From assembly GCA_947628885.1 (NCBI GenBank), contig CANRBO010000014.1, forward strand, positions 1 through 15,641: DNA of 15,641 bases, written 5' to 3'. The notes under the pieces were generated by a model. That model was not told where the DNA came from, made no database searches, and saw only the letters and a list, made by a program, of their open reading frames with translations. This DNA is from an uncultured Clostridia bacterium. GTDB lineage: Bacteria > Bacillota > Clostridia > TANB77 > CAG-508. Both the position numbers and the translations under genes were made by a program. Positions 6,481-13,979 of the stretch are shown here, piece after piece. The stretch's first letter is position 1, and each line of letters begins with the position of its first letter.

Positions 6481-6822
6481 ATGTCAAGAGGAGGATTTCC
6501 AGGTGGAATGGGTGGATTTGGTGGAATCAATATGAACCAAATCATGAAACAAGCAAAAAAAATGCAAGAAGAAATGGAAAAATCACAGGAGAATTTAGCA
6601 GGTCAAAGTTTTGAAAGTACAACAGGCGGTGGAGCAGTTTATGCAAAGGTAAGTGGAACAAAGGAACTTTTAGAAATAAAAATTAATAAGGATGTTGTTG
6701 ATCCGGATGATGTTGAAATGTTGCAAGATTTAATTTTAACATGTATTAATGATGCACTTAAAAAAGTTGATTCAGCTACAAATGCAGAGTTTGGAAAATA
6801 CAATATACCAGGATTAAGTTAA
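6481..6822 (+). CDS. ebfC: YbaB/EbfC family nucleoid-associated protein
   Basis: The product is a small dimeric DNA-binding protein that coats or bridges nucleoid DNA. At 113 residues it has the usual size. A Gly/Met/Phe-rich N-terminal tail (about 1-16) leads to a long helix with MKQAKKMQEEMEKSQ (about 22-36). The core beta strands follow, containing GGGAVYAKVSGTKELLEIKI (about 50-69), then the C-terminal VDPDDVEMLQDLI helix characteristic of the family. ATG 6481 is preceded by AAGGAAAGG (6465-6473) at 7 nt; the longer TTG frame (6460) starts upstream of that site and is rejected. Placement between dnaX and recR is the classic conserved order. It is probably cotranscribed with both. Confidence 0.95.
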   Translation: MSRGGFPGGMGGFGGINMNQIMKQAKKMQEEMEKSQENLAGQSFESTTGGGAVYAKVSGTKELLEIKINKDVVDPDDVEMLQDLILTCINDALKKVDSATNAEFGKYNIPGLS

Positions 6823-6863
6823 GATACACTATTACAAAAATAAAATAGGAGACCAAGAAATAA

Positions 6864-7463
6864 ATGTCATATTATTCACCGTCAATAGAAAAACTAATCG
6901 AAAGTTTTGAACGACTTCCAAGCATAGGGAACAAAACAGCAGTTAGACTTGCATTTCATATATTAAATGCAAGTAAGGAAGAAACGGATAATTTTATAAA
7001 AAGCATACAAGATGCAAAAAATAATTTGAAATTTTGCTCAAAATGTTTTAATATTTCTGACACAGATCCGTGCGAGATTTGTTCTGATGCGAAAAGGGAT
7101 AGTAGCAAAATATGTGTTGTAGAAGATGTGAAAGATATAGTTGCAATAGAAAAAATACATGAATATAAAGGACTATACCATGTATTACATGGCTCTATTT
7201 CTCCAATGGACGGCATTGGGCCTGATGATATAAAAATAAAAGAGTTATTAGCAAGGCTTATGGACGGACAGGTTAAGGAAGTTATTTTAGCAACTAACCC
7301 TAAGGTTGAAGGGGAAGCAACTGCTATGTATATTTCAAAATTAGTAAAACCAATGGGGATTAAAACTACTCGTTTGGCTCATGGAATCCCAGTAGGTGGG
7401 GATTTGGAATATACTGATGAATTCACTTTAGGCAAGGCTTTTGAGGGAAGAACAGAACTATAA
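6864..7463 (+). CDS. recR: Recombination mediator protein RecR
   Basis: RecR acts with RecO and RecF to load RecA on SSB-coated gaps. The 199-residue length is standard. Domains in order: helix-hairpin-helix (about 8-30, with LPSIGNKTAVRLAFH), a four-cysteine zinc finger (C58, C61, C70, C73), a Toprim domain (about 81-176, with VVEDVKDI and ILATNPKVEGEATA), and the C-terminal LAHGIPVGGDLEYTDEFTL motif. The ribosome binding site GGAG (6848-6851) is 12 nt before ATG, somewhat long. It is the last gene of the dnaX-ybaB-recR run; no terminator is visible after it. Confidence 0.96.
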   Translation: MSYYSPSIEKLIESFERLPSIGNKTAVRLAFHILNASKEETDNFIKSIQDAKNNLKFCSKCFNISDTDPCEICSDAKRDSSKICVVEDVKDIVAIEKIHEYKGLYHVLHGSISPMDGIGPDDIKIKELLARLMDGQVKEVILATNPKVEGEATAMYISKLVKPMGIKTTRLAHGIPVGGDLEYTDEFTLGKAFEGRTEL

Positions 7464-7521
7464 AATAGTAATTATAGTAAATTTTTCGTAATAAATGAAT
7501 AATTTAACAATTTTAGTAAAA

Positions 7522-7568
7522 AATACACAAAGCTATAATCATTAAATTAGAAAGGAGCTTTGTGTATT
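7522..7568 (+). promoter_or_regulatory. Inverted repeat overlapping the ypeB ribosome binding site
   Basis: AATACACAAAGCT (7522-7534) and AGCTTTGTGTATT (7556-7568) form a perfect 13-bp stem. The loop carries AAAGG, and the last AG of AAAGGAG (7551-7557) is inside the right arm. The right arm also fills most of the 16-nt distance between that site and ATG 7574. Folding would therefore change both access to, and spacing of, the ribosome binding site. No U tract follows, which argues against a recR terminator. Confidence 0.6.
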
Positions 7569-7573
7569 AATTT

Positions 7574-8965
7574 ATGGGGAAAATCAAAGATAAGATATAT
7601 GATTGGAAAGATAGACTAAGAGGCGGTAAAATGCTCACTCTTGTTGTTACTTTAGTAGTAATAATAATCGCTTTAATGGTATATGCTTACAAGACATCAA
7701 CAGCATATAGACAACTAGCAGAAAATAGCTATAATCATGCCTTTTACCAGTTAATAGAATATGTTGATGATACTGAAAAACTATTAGCAAAATCAACAAT
7801 TTCATATAGTAGTGAACACGCAACTGAAAATTTTTCAAATATTAATAAAGAAACAGCTTTAGCACAAGCGTATTTGTCGAGGCTTCCAATTGAAACACAA
7901 GAACTAGAAAATACACAAAAATTTTTACATCAAGTAGGAGATTACTGTTACACTCTTTCTAAGAAAACAGTAAAAGGGGAAGAACTATCACAAGAAGAAC
8001 TAGACAACTTAACCCAATTGCATCAACATAGTGTTAATTTAAGAAATGTTTTGTATCAATTAGAAGCGGATTTATTTTCTGATACTATTAAATGGGGAGA
8101 GCTAGAAGATGTAGGTTCAAAAATATTTTCAAGAGAAGATGAAACCTTAACACAAAGCAGTTTTGGAAATATAGAAGATGAACTTCATCAATATTCAGGA
8201 TTAATCTATGACGGAGCATATTCGGAAGGCCTTGATAATACTGAACAATTAGGGCTTACAGGAGATGATATAAGCCAAGAAAAAGCACAGGAAATTGCAA
8301 AGCAATTTGTAGGCGAAGATAAGATAGAAGAGATTAATTTTACGGAAGAGTCACAAAATGCGAATATACAATGTTACAATTTTAATATAAAAACCAAAAA
8401 TAAAGAAGAAAATTATTCAATAAGTATCTCAAAAAAAGGTGGACATGTTGTAAATATGAACTGTGATAGACAGGTAACAGATGAGTCAATGAGTGCCGAA
8501 AATGCTGTAAATATAGGTAAGGAATTTTTACAAAATAGAGAATACAAGGATATGAAGGAAACATATTATATGAAGGAAAATGGCATATTGACTGTAAATT
8601 ATGCTTATAATCAAGATAATGTAATAATGTATCCGGATCTAATAAAGGTAAAAATAGCACTTGATAATGGCGAAATACTAGGTTTGGAATCAACTAGATA
8701 TTTAAATAGTCATAAAGAAAAAAGAGAGTTGAAAGAAGTAAAAATAACAGAAGAAAAAGCTAGGCAATTAATAAACCCTAAATTAGAAATAACGGGAACT
8801 GATTTAGCAATTATTCCAACTGAGTGGAACACAGAAATAATGTGTTGGGAAATAAAAGGAAGAACAGAAGAAAATGATTTTCTAGTGTATATAAATGTTG
8901 AAACAGGCGAAGAAGAAGATATATTGATGATAATTAATACTCCAAATGGAACTTTAACAACGTAA
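7574..8965 (+). CDS. ypeB: Germination protein YpeB, PepSY-domain membrane protein
   Basis: In Bacillus, YpeB is made in the forespore and is needed to assemble the cortex-lytic enzyme SleB in the spore inner membrane. This 463-residue protein has the family layout: a basic N-terminus, a membrane anchor (about 21-38), a helical region (about 40-215) containing the NSYNHAFYQL motif, and three PepSY-like repeats (about 233-297, 308-376 and 390-455). Each repeat begins with a SxEKAxEIAKxF-like helix. The start ATG 7574 is the only plausible one, although AAAGGAG lies an unusual 16 nt upstream, with a hairpin arm in between. No sleB is adjacent, unlike the Bacillus sleB-ypeB pair. No clear sigma-G promoter was found. 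A strong terminator closes the unit. Confidence 0.9.
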   Translation: MGKIKDKIYDWKDRLRGGKMLTLVVTLVVIIIALMVYAYKTSTAYRQLAENSYNHAFYQLIEYVDDTEKLLAKSTISYSSEHATENFSNINKETALAQAYLSRLPIETQELENTQKFLHQVGDYCYTLSKKTVKGEELSQEELDNLTQLHQHSVNLRNVLYQLEADLFSDTIKWGELEDVGSKIFSREDETLTQSSFGNIEDELHQYSGLIYDGAYSEGLDNTEQLGLTGDDISQEKAQEIAKQFVGEDKIEEINFTEESQNANIQCYNFNIKTKNKEENYSISISKKGGHVVNMNCDRQVTDESMSAENAVNIGKEFLQNREYKDMKETYYMKENGILTVNYAYNQDNVIMYPDLIKVKIALDNGEILGLESTRYLNSHKEKRELKEVKITEEKARQLINPKLEITGTDLAIIPTEWNTEIMCWEIKGRTEENDFLVYINVETGEEEDILMIINTPNGTLTT

Positions 8966-8991
8966 AAAGAAGTCGTAATGACTTCTTTTTT
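8964..8991 (+). terminator. Rho-independent terminator of ypeB
   Basis: GAAGTC (8969-8974), loop GTAAT and GACTTC (8980-8985) form the core stem. It is extended by an A run on the left that overlaps the ypeB stop codon, and by a T run (8986-8991) on the right. The symmetry makes it potentially bidirectional. Confidence 0.92.
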
Positions 8992-8996
8992 CATAC

Positions 8997-9025
8997 TTGT
9001 AAAATTAAATATAATAGCATATAAT
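8997..9025 (+). promoter_or_regulatory. Promoter of the murF-ddl-yqeK unit
   Basis: TTGTAA (8997-9002), a 17-nt spacer and a perfect TATAAT (9020-9025) stand just after the ypeB terminator. The predicted leader is about 70 nt, with no strong structure seen in it. Confidence 0.7.
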
Positions 9026-9104
9026 ATAGAAAGAAATTGAAAAATAATTACAAAATTTAATTCTTTTTCAACTAGAATTTATGCCTTAGGAAGGGAAGAT
9101 AAAA

Positions 9105-10463
9105 ATGAAGATAATGGAAATTGTACAGATTACAAATGGCAAATTAATTTGTGGTGATGAGAACCTTGAAGTAGAAGAATTTGAAAGAGATACACGAAAA
9201 ATAAAAACTGGAGATGTATTTGTAGCAATAAAAGGAGAAAAATTTAACGGAAATGATTTTTATAAAGAAGCATTTGAAAACGGAGCATCAGCTTGCATTT
9301 TAAGTGAAGAACCAAAAGAAAAAATGGGAAATATTATTTTGGTTACAGATACAGTTGAAGCAATTCAAGAATTAGCAGCATATAAGAGAAGTTTATATAA
9401 TATTCCAGTAGTGGCAGTAACTGGAAGCGTTGGAAAAACTAGCACAAAAGACATTATTGCATCAGTTATGTCAATGAAATATAAAGTGCTAAAAACGCAA
9501 GGAAATCTAAATAACTCAATAGGGCTTCCTTTTACAATATTAAGTTTAAAAGATGAAGAAGCAATGGTAATCGAAATGGGGATGAACCATTTTGGCGAAA
9601 TAAGTTTATTAACAAATATAGCTAAGCCAACTCTTGCTGTTATAACAAATATCGGAACTGCCCATATAGGAAACTTGGGTTCAAGGGAGAATATATTAAA
9701 AGCAAAACTCGAGATACTAGAAGGATTACAAGGCAATACTGTAATTATAAATAATGATAATGATTTGCTAAATTCATGGAAGGAAAATAAAGTAAACCAA
9801 GTAGTATCCAGTGATAAATATGATATTATTACTTATGGAATTAATAACAAAGACAGTAATTATGTTGCTGAAAATATTGAGTTTTTTGAAAATAAAAGTA
9901 TATTTAATATGGGAAAAGAACAATTTGATGTTCCAGTTGCAGGAGAACATTTTGTTTTAAATGCATTATGTGCAATAGCAGTAGGCAGGTATTTTGACAT
10001 TTCAATTGACAAAATAAAGCAAGGAATATTAAATTTAGAATTAAGTAAAAATAGGATGGAAATCATTAATCTAAAAAACGATATAACAGTTATAAATGAC
10101 ACATATAATGCAAATTTTGATTCCATGAAAGCAGCAATAGAATATTTAGAAAAAATAGAAGATAAAAGAAAAATAGCAATTCTAGGCGATATGCTTGAAC
10201 TAGGAGAATATTCTGAAGAATTACATAGAAAAATTGGTGATATTATAAATAATATTGACATATTAATAACAGTAGGAAATCTATCAAAATATATAAATGA
10301 AAATGCAAAGATTTCACAAAAATTTCATTGTGATAATATTGAAGAAGCAACATCAAAAATCATAGACATTATGAATTCAGGAGATGTAATATTATTAAAA
10401 GCATCTAACTCAATGAAGTTTAGCAAAATTACTGAAGAGTTGAAGAAAGGAAGATTGTTATGA
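9105..10463 (+). CDS. murF: UDP-MurNAc-tripeptide--D-alanyl-D-alanine ligase MurF
   Basis: MurF adds D-Ala-D-Ala to the UDP-MurNAc-tripeptide in the cytoplasm, the last step before the lipid stage of peptidoglycan synthesis. The 452 residues follow the Mur ligase plan: N-terminal substrate domain (about 1-95), ATPase domain with the P-loop TGSVGKTST (106-114), NLNNSIGLP (134-142), EMGMNHFGEI (157-166), and the lysine K201 expected to be carbamoylated in KAKLEI. The C-terminal domain carries NDTYNAN (331-337), LGDMLELGE (360-368) and LKASNSM (432-438). AGGAAGGGAAG (9088-9098) precedes ATG 9105; M4 is a less likely start. It overlaps ddl by four bases (ATGA), implying translational coupling with the enzyme that makes its dipeptide substrate. 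Confidence 0.96.
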   Translation: MKIMEIVQITNGKLICGDENLEVEEFERDTRKIKTGDVFVAIKGEKFNGNDFYKEAFENGASACILSEEPKEKMGNIILVTDTVEAIQELAAYKRSLYNIPVVAVTGSVGKTSTKDIIASVMSMKYKVLKTQGNLNNSIGLPFTILSLKDEEAMVIEMGMNHFGEISLLTNIAKPTLAVITNIGTAHIGNLGSRENILKAKLEILEGLQGNTVIINNDNDLLNSWKENKVNQVVSSDKYDIITYGINNKDSNYVAENIEFFENKSIFNMGKEQFDVPVAGEHFVLNALCAIAVGRYFDISIDKIKQGILNLELSKNRMEIINLKNDITVINDTYNANFDSMKAAIEYLEKIEDKRKIAILGDMLELGEYSEELHRKIGDIINNIDILITVGNLSKYINENAKISQKFHCDNIEEATSKIIDIMNSGDVILLKASNSMKFSKITEELKKGRLL

Positions 10464-11461
10464 TAAAACTTGCTGTTATTTATGGTGGTATGTCAACAGA
10501 GCATGATGTTTCATTAATTTCAGGCAAAAATGTAATTGATAATTTAGATAAGAAGAAATATGACATTTATCCACTAATTATAACAAAAGAGGGAAAATGG
10601 ATAGACAAAAGAGAACGCGAAATTAAAGATGTGTTCAAATTGTTAAAAGAAATGGATGCGATTTTCCCAGTATTACATGGCTTATACGGAGAAGATGGGA
10701 CATTGCAAGGTATGTTAGAAATGGCAAAAGTGCCTTATGTAGGGTGCAAAGTTTTAGCATCAAGTGTATGTATGGATAAAGTTTATACAAAAGTTATATT
10801 AGAAAAGGCAGGAATAGCACAAGCAAAATATATTTATCTAAAAAATGGAGACACGTATATCGATGACAATTTTGAAGAAATTAAATTAGAAAATGATGAA
10901 ATAATTAAACTAGTAGAAGAAAATCTGCAATTCCCAGTATTCGTAAAACCATCTAATTCAGGATCATCTGTTGGAGTTAGTAAAGCTAAAAATGGAGCAG
11001 AATTGGTAAAAGCAATTGCAGAAGCATTAGTATATGATAAGAAAATATTAATTGAGCAAGCAATAGTAGGAAAAGAAGTTGAGTGTGCAGTTCTAGGAAA
11101 TGAAGAAGTTAAGGCAACAACCGTAGGACAAATTTTACCAGCAGAGGAATTTTATTCATATAATGCAAAATACGAAAATCAAGAATCAAAAGTAGTTATA
11201 CCAGCAGATTTATCAGAAGAAAAAATTGCAGAGATAAAGAAAACAGCTATAAAGGCATTTAAAGCAGTTGACGGAAGTGGTCTCGCACGAGTTGATTTCT
11301 TCGTGGAAAATGACACAGAAAGAGTAATAATAAATGAAATTAATACAATGCCAGGATTTACAGAAATAAGTATGTATCCTAAATTATGGGAAGCAGAAGG
11401 TTTGTCATATTCGCAATTATTAGATGAAATAATAAGCCTAGCACAAGCCAATGCAAAATAA
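10460..11461 (+). CDS. ddl: D-alanine--D-alanine ligase
   Basis: This ATP-grasp ligase joins two D-alanines, supplying the dipeptide used by MurF, whose gene it overlaps. The 333-residue protein keeps the family motifs: YGGMSTEHDVSL (8-19, with catalytic Glu14), HGLYGEDGTLQG (73-84), the ATP-binding FVKPSNSGSSVGV (161-173), and the metal-binding RVDFF (277-281) and NEINTMPGFT (292-301). The omega-loop FYSYNAKY (231-238) has the Tyr/Lys pattern of D-Ala-D-Ala enzymes and lacks that of D-Ala-D-Lac (VanA-type) ligases. Ordinary vancomycin-sensitive precursors are therefore predicted. The ribosome binding site GAAAGGAAG lies inside the end of murF. Confidence 0.96.
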   Translation: MIKLAVIYGGMSTEHDVSLISGKNVIDNLDKKKYDIYPLIITKEGKWIDKREREIKDVFKLLKEMDAIFPVLHGLYGEDGTLQGMLEMAKVPYVGCKVLASSVCMDKVYTKVILEKAGIAQAKYIYLKNGDTYIDDNFEEIKLENDEIIKLVEENLQFPVFVKPSNSGSSVGVSKAKNGAELVKAIAEALVYDKKILIEQAIVGKEVECAVLGNEEVKATTVGQILPAEEFYSYNAKYENQESKVVIPADLSEEKIAEIKKTAIKAFKAVDGSGLARVDFFVENDTERVIINEINTMPGFTEISMYPKLWEAEGLSYSQLLDEIISLAQANAK

Positions 11462-11472
11462 GGTAAAGTATG

Positions 11473-11505
11473 AAGGTTTATAGGTTCCTAAAAAACCTAA
11501 ATATA
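11473..11505 (+). repeat. Leader hairpin element, copy B (upstream of yqeK)
   Basis: This is the second copy of the element at 6427-6459. Its stem TAGGTT (11481-11486) pairs with AACCTA (11494-11499). Relative to copy A, the second stem pair changes from G-C to A-T, a compensatory substitution. It lies between the ddl stop and the AAGGAAA of yqeK, the same position relative to its gene as copy A. Its presence here supports the downstream GTG start of yqeK. Confidence 0.6.
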
Positions 11506-11523
11506 ATATATAAGGAAACAAAC

Positions 11524-12090
11524 GTGAAAATAGAAGAATTAAAAAATGAACTAAAAAAATATTTACAACAAGAAAGATATGCACATAGTATATCTGTAAT
11601 GGAAGTAAGCGAAAAATTAGCAGAACATTATAAAATAGACAAAGAAAGAATCATGAAAACAGCGTTAATGCATGATTTGGCAAAGGAAATGTCAATCAGT
11701 GAATTAAAGGAATATGTATTAAAAAATAATATATATGTATCAGAGATTGAAATGGTAACAGGCGTAACATTACACGCAAAAGTAGCGGCTGATATTTGTA
11801 AGAAAAAATATGAATTTGATGATGAAATGTGTAATGCAATAAGTGCTCACACAACTGGAAAAGCTAATATGTCGCTATTTGAAAAAATAATTTTTATAGC
11901 AGATAAAATTGATTACACTAGAGAATATGAAGGCGTAGAAGAGCTTAGAGAATTAGCTTTTAGCAACATCAATGAAGCCGTTATAAGGAATATTGAAAAT
12001 ACAACAATAAGAAATATAAAAAATGGCAGACCAATACTAGAAGAAAGTATAAAAACTAGAAATTATATATTGATTAATGAAAAAAAATAA
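11524..12090 (+). CDS. yqeK: YqeK-family HD-domain bis(5'-nucleosyl)-tetraphosphatase
   Basis: YqeK hydrolyses Ap4A symmetrically to two ADP, using an HD-domain metal centre. From the GTG start the 188-residue protein has H21 (ERYAHS), H50-D51 (LMHDLAKE), H84 (TLHAKVA), H109 (ISAHTTG) and D127 (FIADKID), the expected metal ligands. The GTG at 11524 is preferred over ATG 11470. AAGGAAA (11512-11518) is at 5 nt, the protein then begins KIEELKNELKKYL like its homologues, and the extra 18 codons would cover the leader element. In most Firmicutes this gene stands next to nadD and rsfS; here it follows ddl. Cotranscription with murF-ddl is likely. Confidence 0.9.
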   Translation: MKIEELKNELKKYLQQERYAHSISVMEVSEKLAEHYKIDKERIMKTALMHDLAKEMSISELKEYVLKNNIYVSEIEMVTGVTLHAKVAADICKKKYEFDDEMCNAISAHTTGKANMSLFEKIIFIADKIDYTREYEGVEELRELAFSNINEAVIRNIENTTIRNIKNGRPILEESIKTRNYILINEKK

Positions 12091-12098
12091 GCTATAAT
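12070..12098 (+). promoter_or_regulatory. Promoter of the DnaJ-like gene, inside the yqeK end
   Basis: TTGATT (12070-12075), a 17-nt spacer and TATAAT (12093-12098) lie across the yqeK stop codon. They could drive the J-protein gene independently of the cell-wall operon. No CIRCE-type inverted repeat is seen, so HrcA control is not suggested. Confidence 0.6.
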
Positions 12099-12128
12099 AA
12101 AAGTACCATGATATATGGAGGATGTTAA

Positions 12129-12995
12129 ATGATTTTTAAAGATTACTATAAAATATTGGGGCTAGAAACAAATAAAGTAAGTAATGATGAAATTAAGGAA
12201 GCATATAGAGAAAGAGCCAAAAAATTTCATCCTGATATAAATGTTGGAAATGCTGAAGCAGAGGCAATTTTCAAGGATGTAAACGAAGCGTATAGAACGT
12301 TAAGTAACCCTTCATTAAGACGTAAATATGATTTTAAATGGAATAAATATTTTGGAAATAGAAAGAAAAGTGAAACAAAAGAAAAAAAATCATTTAAAGA
12401 AATGCTATTAGATATATTATTTGGTGGAATTTCCAAAACAAAAAGTGCCAAAAGAAGTGTGCCTGAATATGGAGAAGATATTGACACAGAGATTGATATA
12501 TCTATAAAGGAAGCCTTTTTTGGAGTACATAAAGAGCTTAAACTTAGAGCAGTAAATGGAAAAGAAAAAACATTTTCTTTAAAAATTCCAGCAGGAATTC
12601 AAAATCATGATAAGCTTAGAATTGTTGGACAAGGCAAAAAAGGCAAAAACGGTGGAAAAAATGGGGACTTGCTTGTTATAATAAATATTAAAGATGATAG
12701 TAAATTCCAATTAGTCGGAACCGATATATATACAGAATTGCCAATTACAACTTGGGAAGCGGCACTCGGCGCAAAAAAAACAATTAATCTATTTGATGAA
12801 GATATTAATATTATTATACCAAAATGTTGTAGTAGTGGACAACATATAAAAATAGAGCAAAAAGGATATAAAAATGGTAAAGGCAAAAGAGGTAATTTGC
12901 ATATAGTAACCAAGATTGTATTCAAGAAAAATATATCAAAAGAAGAAGAGAATTTATACGAAAAAATAAAAGAATTAGACAAGAAACAAACATAA
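12129..12995 (+). CDS. DnaJ-like co-chaperone without zinc finger (CbpA-type)
   Basis: A J-domain (about 5-70) contains the HPD tripeptide (34-36) that stimulates DnaK ATPase. A short Lys-rich linker (about 76-112) follows, in place of a long Gly/Phe region. Next come two C-terminal substrate-binding beta domains (about 118-190, with LKIPAGIQNHDKLRIVGQGK, and 195-268), then a charged C-terminal dimerisation-like tail. The CxxCxGxG zinc repeats of DnaJ are absent, so this is a class II J-protein like CbpA, probably an accessory partner of DnaK. The start ATG has GGAGG (12117-12121) at 7 nt. No terminator is visible in the 68 nt before the next promoter, so read-through into the right-hand locus is possible. 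Confidence 0.92.
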   Translation: MIFKDYYKILGLETNKVSNDEIKEAYRERAKKFHPDINVGNAEAEAIFKDVNEAYRTLSNPSLRRKYDFKWNKYFGNRKKSETKEKKSFKEMLLDILFGGISKTKSAKRSVPEYGEDIDTEIDISIKEAFFGVHKELKLRAVNGKEKTFSLKIPAGIQNHDKLRIVGQGKKGKNGGKNGDLLVIINIKDDSKFQLVGTDIYTELPITTWEAALGAKKTINLFDEDINIIIPKCCSSGQHIKIEQKGYKNGKGKRGNLHIVTKIVFKKNISKEEENLYEKIKELDKKQT

Positions 12996-13063
12996 TAAAT
13001 TTATAGTAATTTAACTAATATATTATGAAATAATAGCTTTAATCTCCTAAAATACACATTTAG

Positions 13064-13092
13064 TTGACATATTATCAAAAATGTGCTATAAT
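13064..13092 (+). promoter_or_regulatory. Perfect consensus sigma-A promoter
   Basis: TTGACA (13064-13069) and TATAAT (13087-13092) are separated by exactly 17 nt, the only perfect promoter in the window. Transcription should start near 13099, immediately before the 5' hairpin. Such a strong promoter for a transfer-type locus suggests it is actively expressed or held by a repressor encoded elsewhere. Confidence 0.88.
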
Positions 13093-13100
13093 TAAAAAGG

Positions 13101-13121
13101 TTTAACTAAGGAGAAGTTAAA
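13101..13121 (+). promoter_or_regulatory. 5'-terminal mRNA hairpin with AAGGAG in its loop
   Basis: TTTAACT (13101-13107) and AGTTAAA (13115-13121) pair around the loop AAGGAGA. The loop is a perfect ribosome-binding sequence with no start codon at useful distance. The real site of the next gene, GAGGTG (13126-13131), follows 5 nt later. It could stabilise the 5' end or act as a standby site; both are inferred. Confidence 0.55.
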
Positions 13122-13135
13122 GAAAGAGGTGTAAA

Positions 13136-13660
13136 ATGGCTAGTGGATTTCAAGGAAAATATTTTAGTGTAACCGACCCACAAGGAGTAAATACGGTTAT
13201 ATATAGAATTAATGAGACAGCCAAAGAATTAAGAGATAGGTATCCAAGATATACAGTCGAAAGATTAATATTCTCTGAAGAAATAAATGGAGTTAATAAA
13301 AAGAAAACTTTTTTTGTTGACTATCCTGAACCTGAAGGAGAAGACCTAGTAATATTATCTTTTGGACCACAAAAAGTTGTAGTTAATTTAGGAGTTCTAA
13401 AAGATGATAAGGTTAGAATCTCAAAGAAGCCATTACCAATTAAGTTTGACACTTTATATTCCGAAACACCTATGGAATTAAAAGATTTTAAATATACACC
13501 AAACTTAAAAAGACCAATAACTATAATTGATCCGGAGACTGGTGAAGAAGTTAAACCAATGATTTATTTAGATAGAGAAACAAATGAAGCAAAAGGAAAA
13601 TGCAAATTACAACCTTATAAATCTTATTTCAGCTTTGAAATAAGAGAAAAAAAGAATTAG
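13136..13660 (+). CDS. Unrecognised soluble protein leading the VirD4 operon
   Basis: The 174-residue product has no signal peptide, membrane helix or cysteine-rich motif. It is Lys/Pro-rich and looks beta-structured, with proline-rich joints such as VDYPEPEGEDLV (about 61-72). A DPETGEEVKPMIYLD stretch near residues 137-151 reads like a short beta hairpin. I do not recognise a family. GAGGTG (13126-13131) precedes ATG by 4 nt. It is the first gene after the consensus promoter; the next gene begins 16 nt after its stop and the VirD4 gene follows. It may therefore be an accessory protein of the transfer apparatus; this is inferred from position alone. Base composition does not differ visibly from the chromosome to its left. 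Confidence 0.8.
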   Translation: MASGFQGKYFSVTDPQGVNTVIYRINETAKELRDRYPRYTVERLIFSEEINGVNKKKTFFVDYPEPEGEDLVILSFGPQKVVVNLGVLKDDKVRISKKPLPIKFDTLYSETPMELKDFKYTPNLKRPITIIDPETGEEVKPMIYLDRETNEAKGKCKLQPYKSYFSFEIREKKN

Positions 13661-13676
13661 GGAGGATGTTTAAATA

Positions 13677-13934
13677 ATGGAGAGAGAACAAGGTTATGAA
13701 ATAGAGTCTACTTTTTTCGATGCTGAAGGAAGAAGAATTACGACTAAAGAAAATGCAGGCGTAGGCAGTAAAATGTTAAAAAATGGTGAAACTGTAGAAA
13801 TTCCAGCAAGAAGTATAGATGAGCAGAGTATGGCAAAACTTCCGGTAGAAAAACGTGGAAAATTACTAAATGCATATAAAAATCGACTAACAAAGCTTGC
13901 TATAGCAAAAGATGAACAACAAATTGGAGAATAA
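13677..13934 (+). CDS. Unrecognised 85-residue protein between the leader gene and VirD4
   Basis: This is a small charged protein without membrane or export signals. The N-terminal third is beta-like (YEIESTFFDAEGRRITTKEN). The C-terminal third is predicted helical and basic (EKRGKLLNAYKNRLTKLA), perhaps a nucleic-acid or protein-binding helix. No family is recognised. GGAGG (13661-13665) directly follows the stop of the upstream gene and is 11 nt from ATG 13677; the nearer ATG at 13666 terminates after three codons. It is almost certainly cotranscribed with both neighbours. The next gene starts after a 45-nt gap without a promoter. Confidence 0.75.
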   Translation: MEREQGYEIESTFFDAEGRRITTKENAGVGSKMLKNGETVEIPARSIDEQSMAKLPVEKRGKLLNAYKNRLTKLAIAKDEQQIGE

Positions 13935-13979
13935 TAAGTCTCAAAATTTTAAAATTCAACCAATGAGAAGGTAAGGAAT

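Noticed and set aside
11470..11523. ATG start of yqeK 18 codons earlier
   Set aside because: Only a weak ribosome binding site; the extra stretch coincides with the repeated leader hairpin, and homologues begin at the GTG 11524 equivalent.
13963..13974. Mini-ORF ATG-AGA-AGG-TAA just before the VirD4 gene
   Set aside because: No ribosome binding site of its own; most likely chance.
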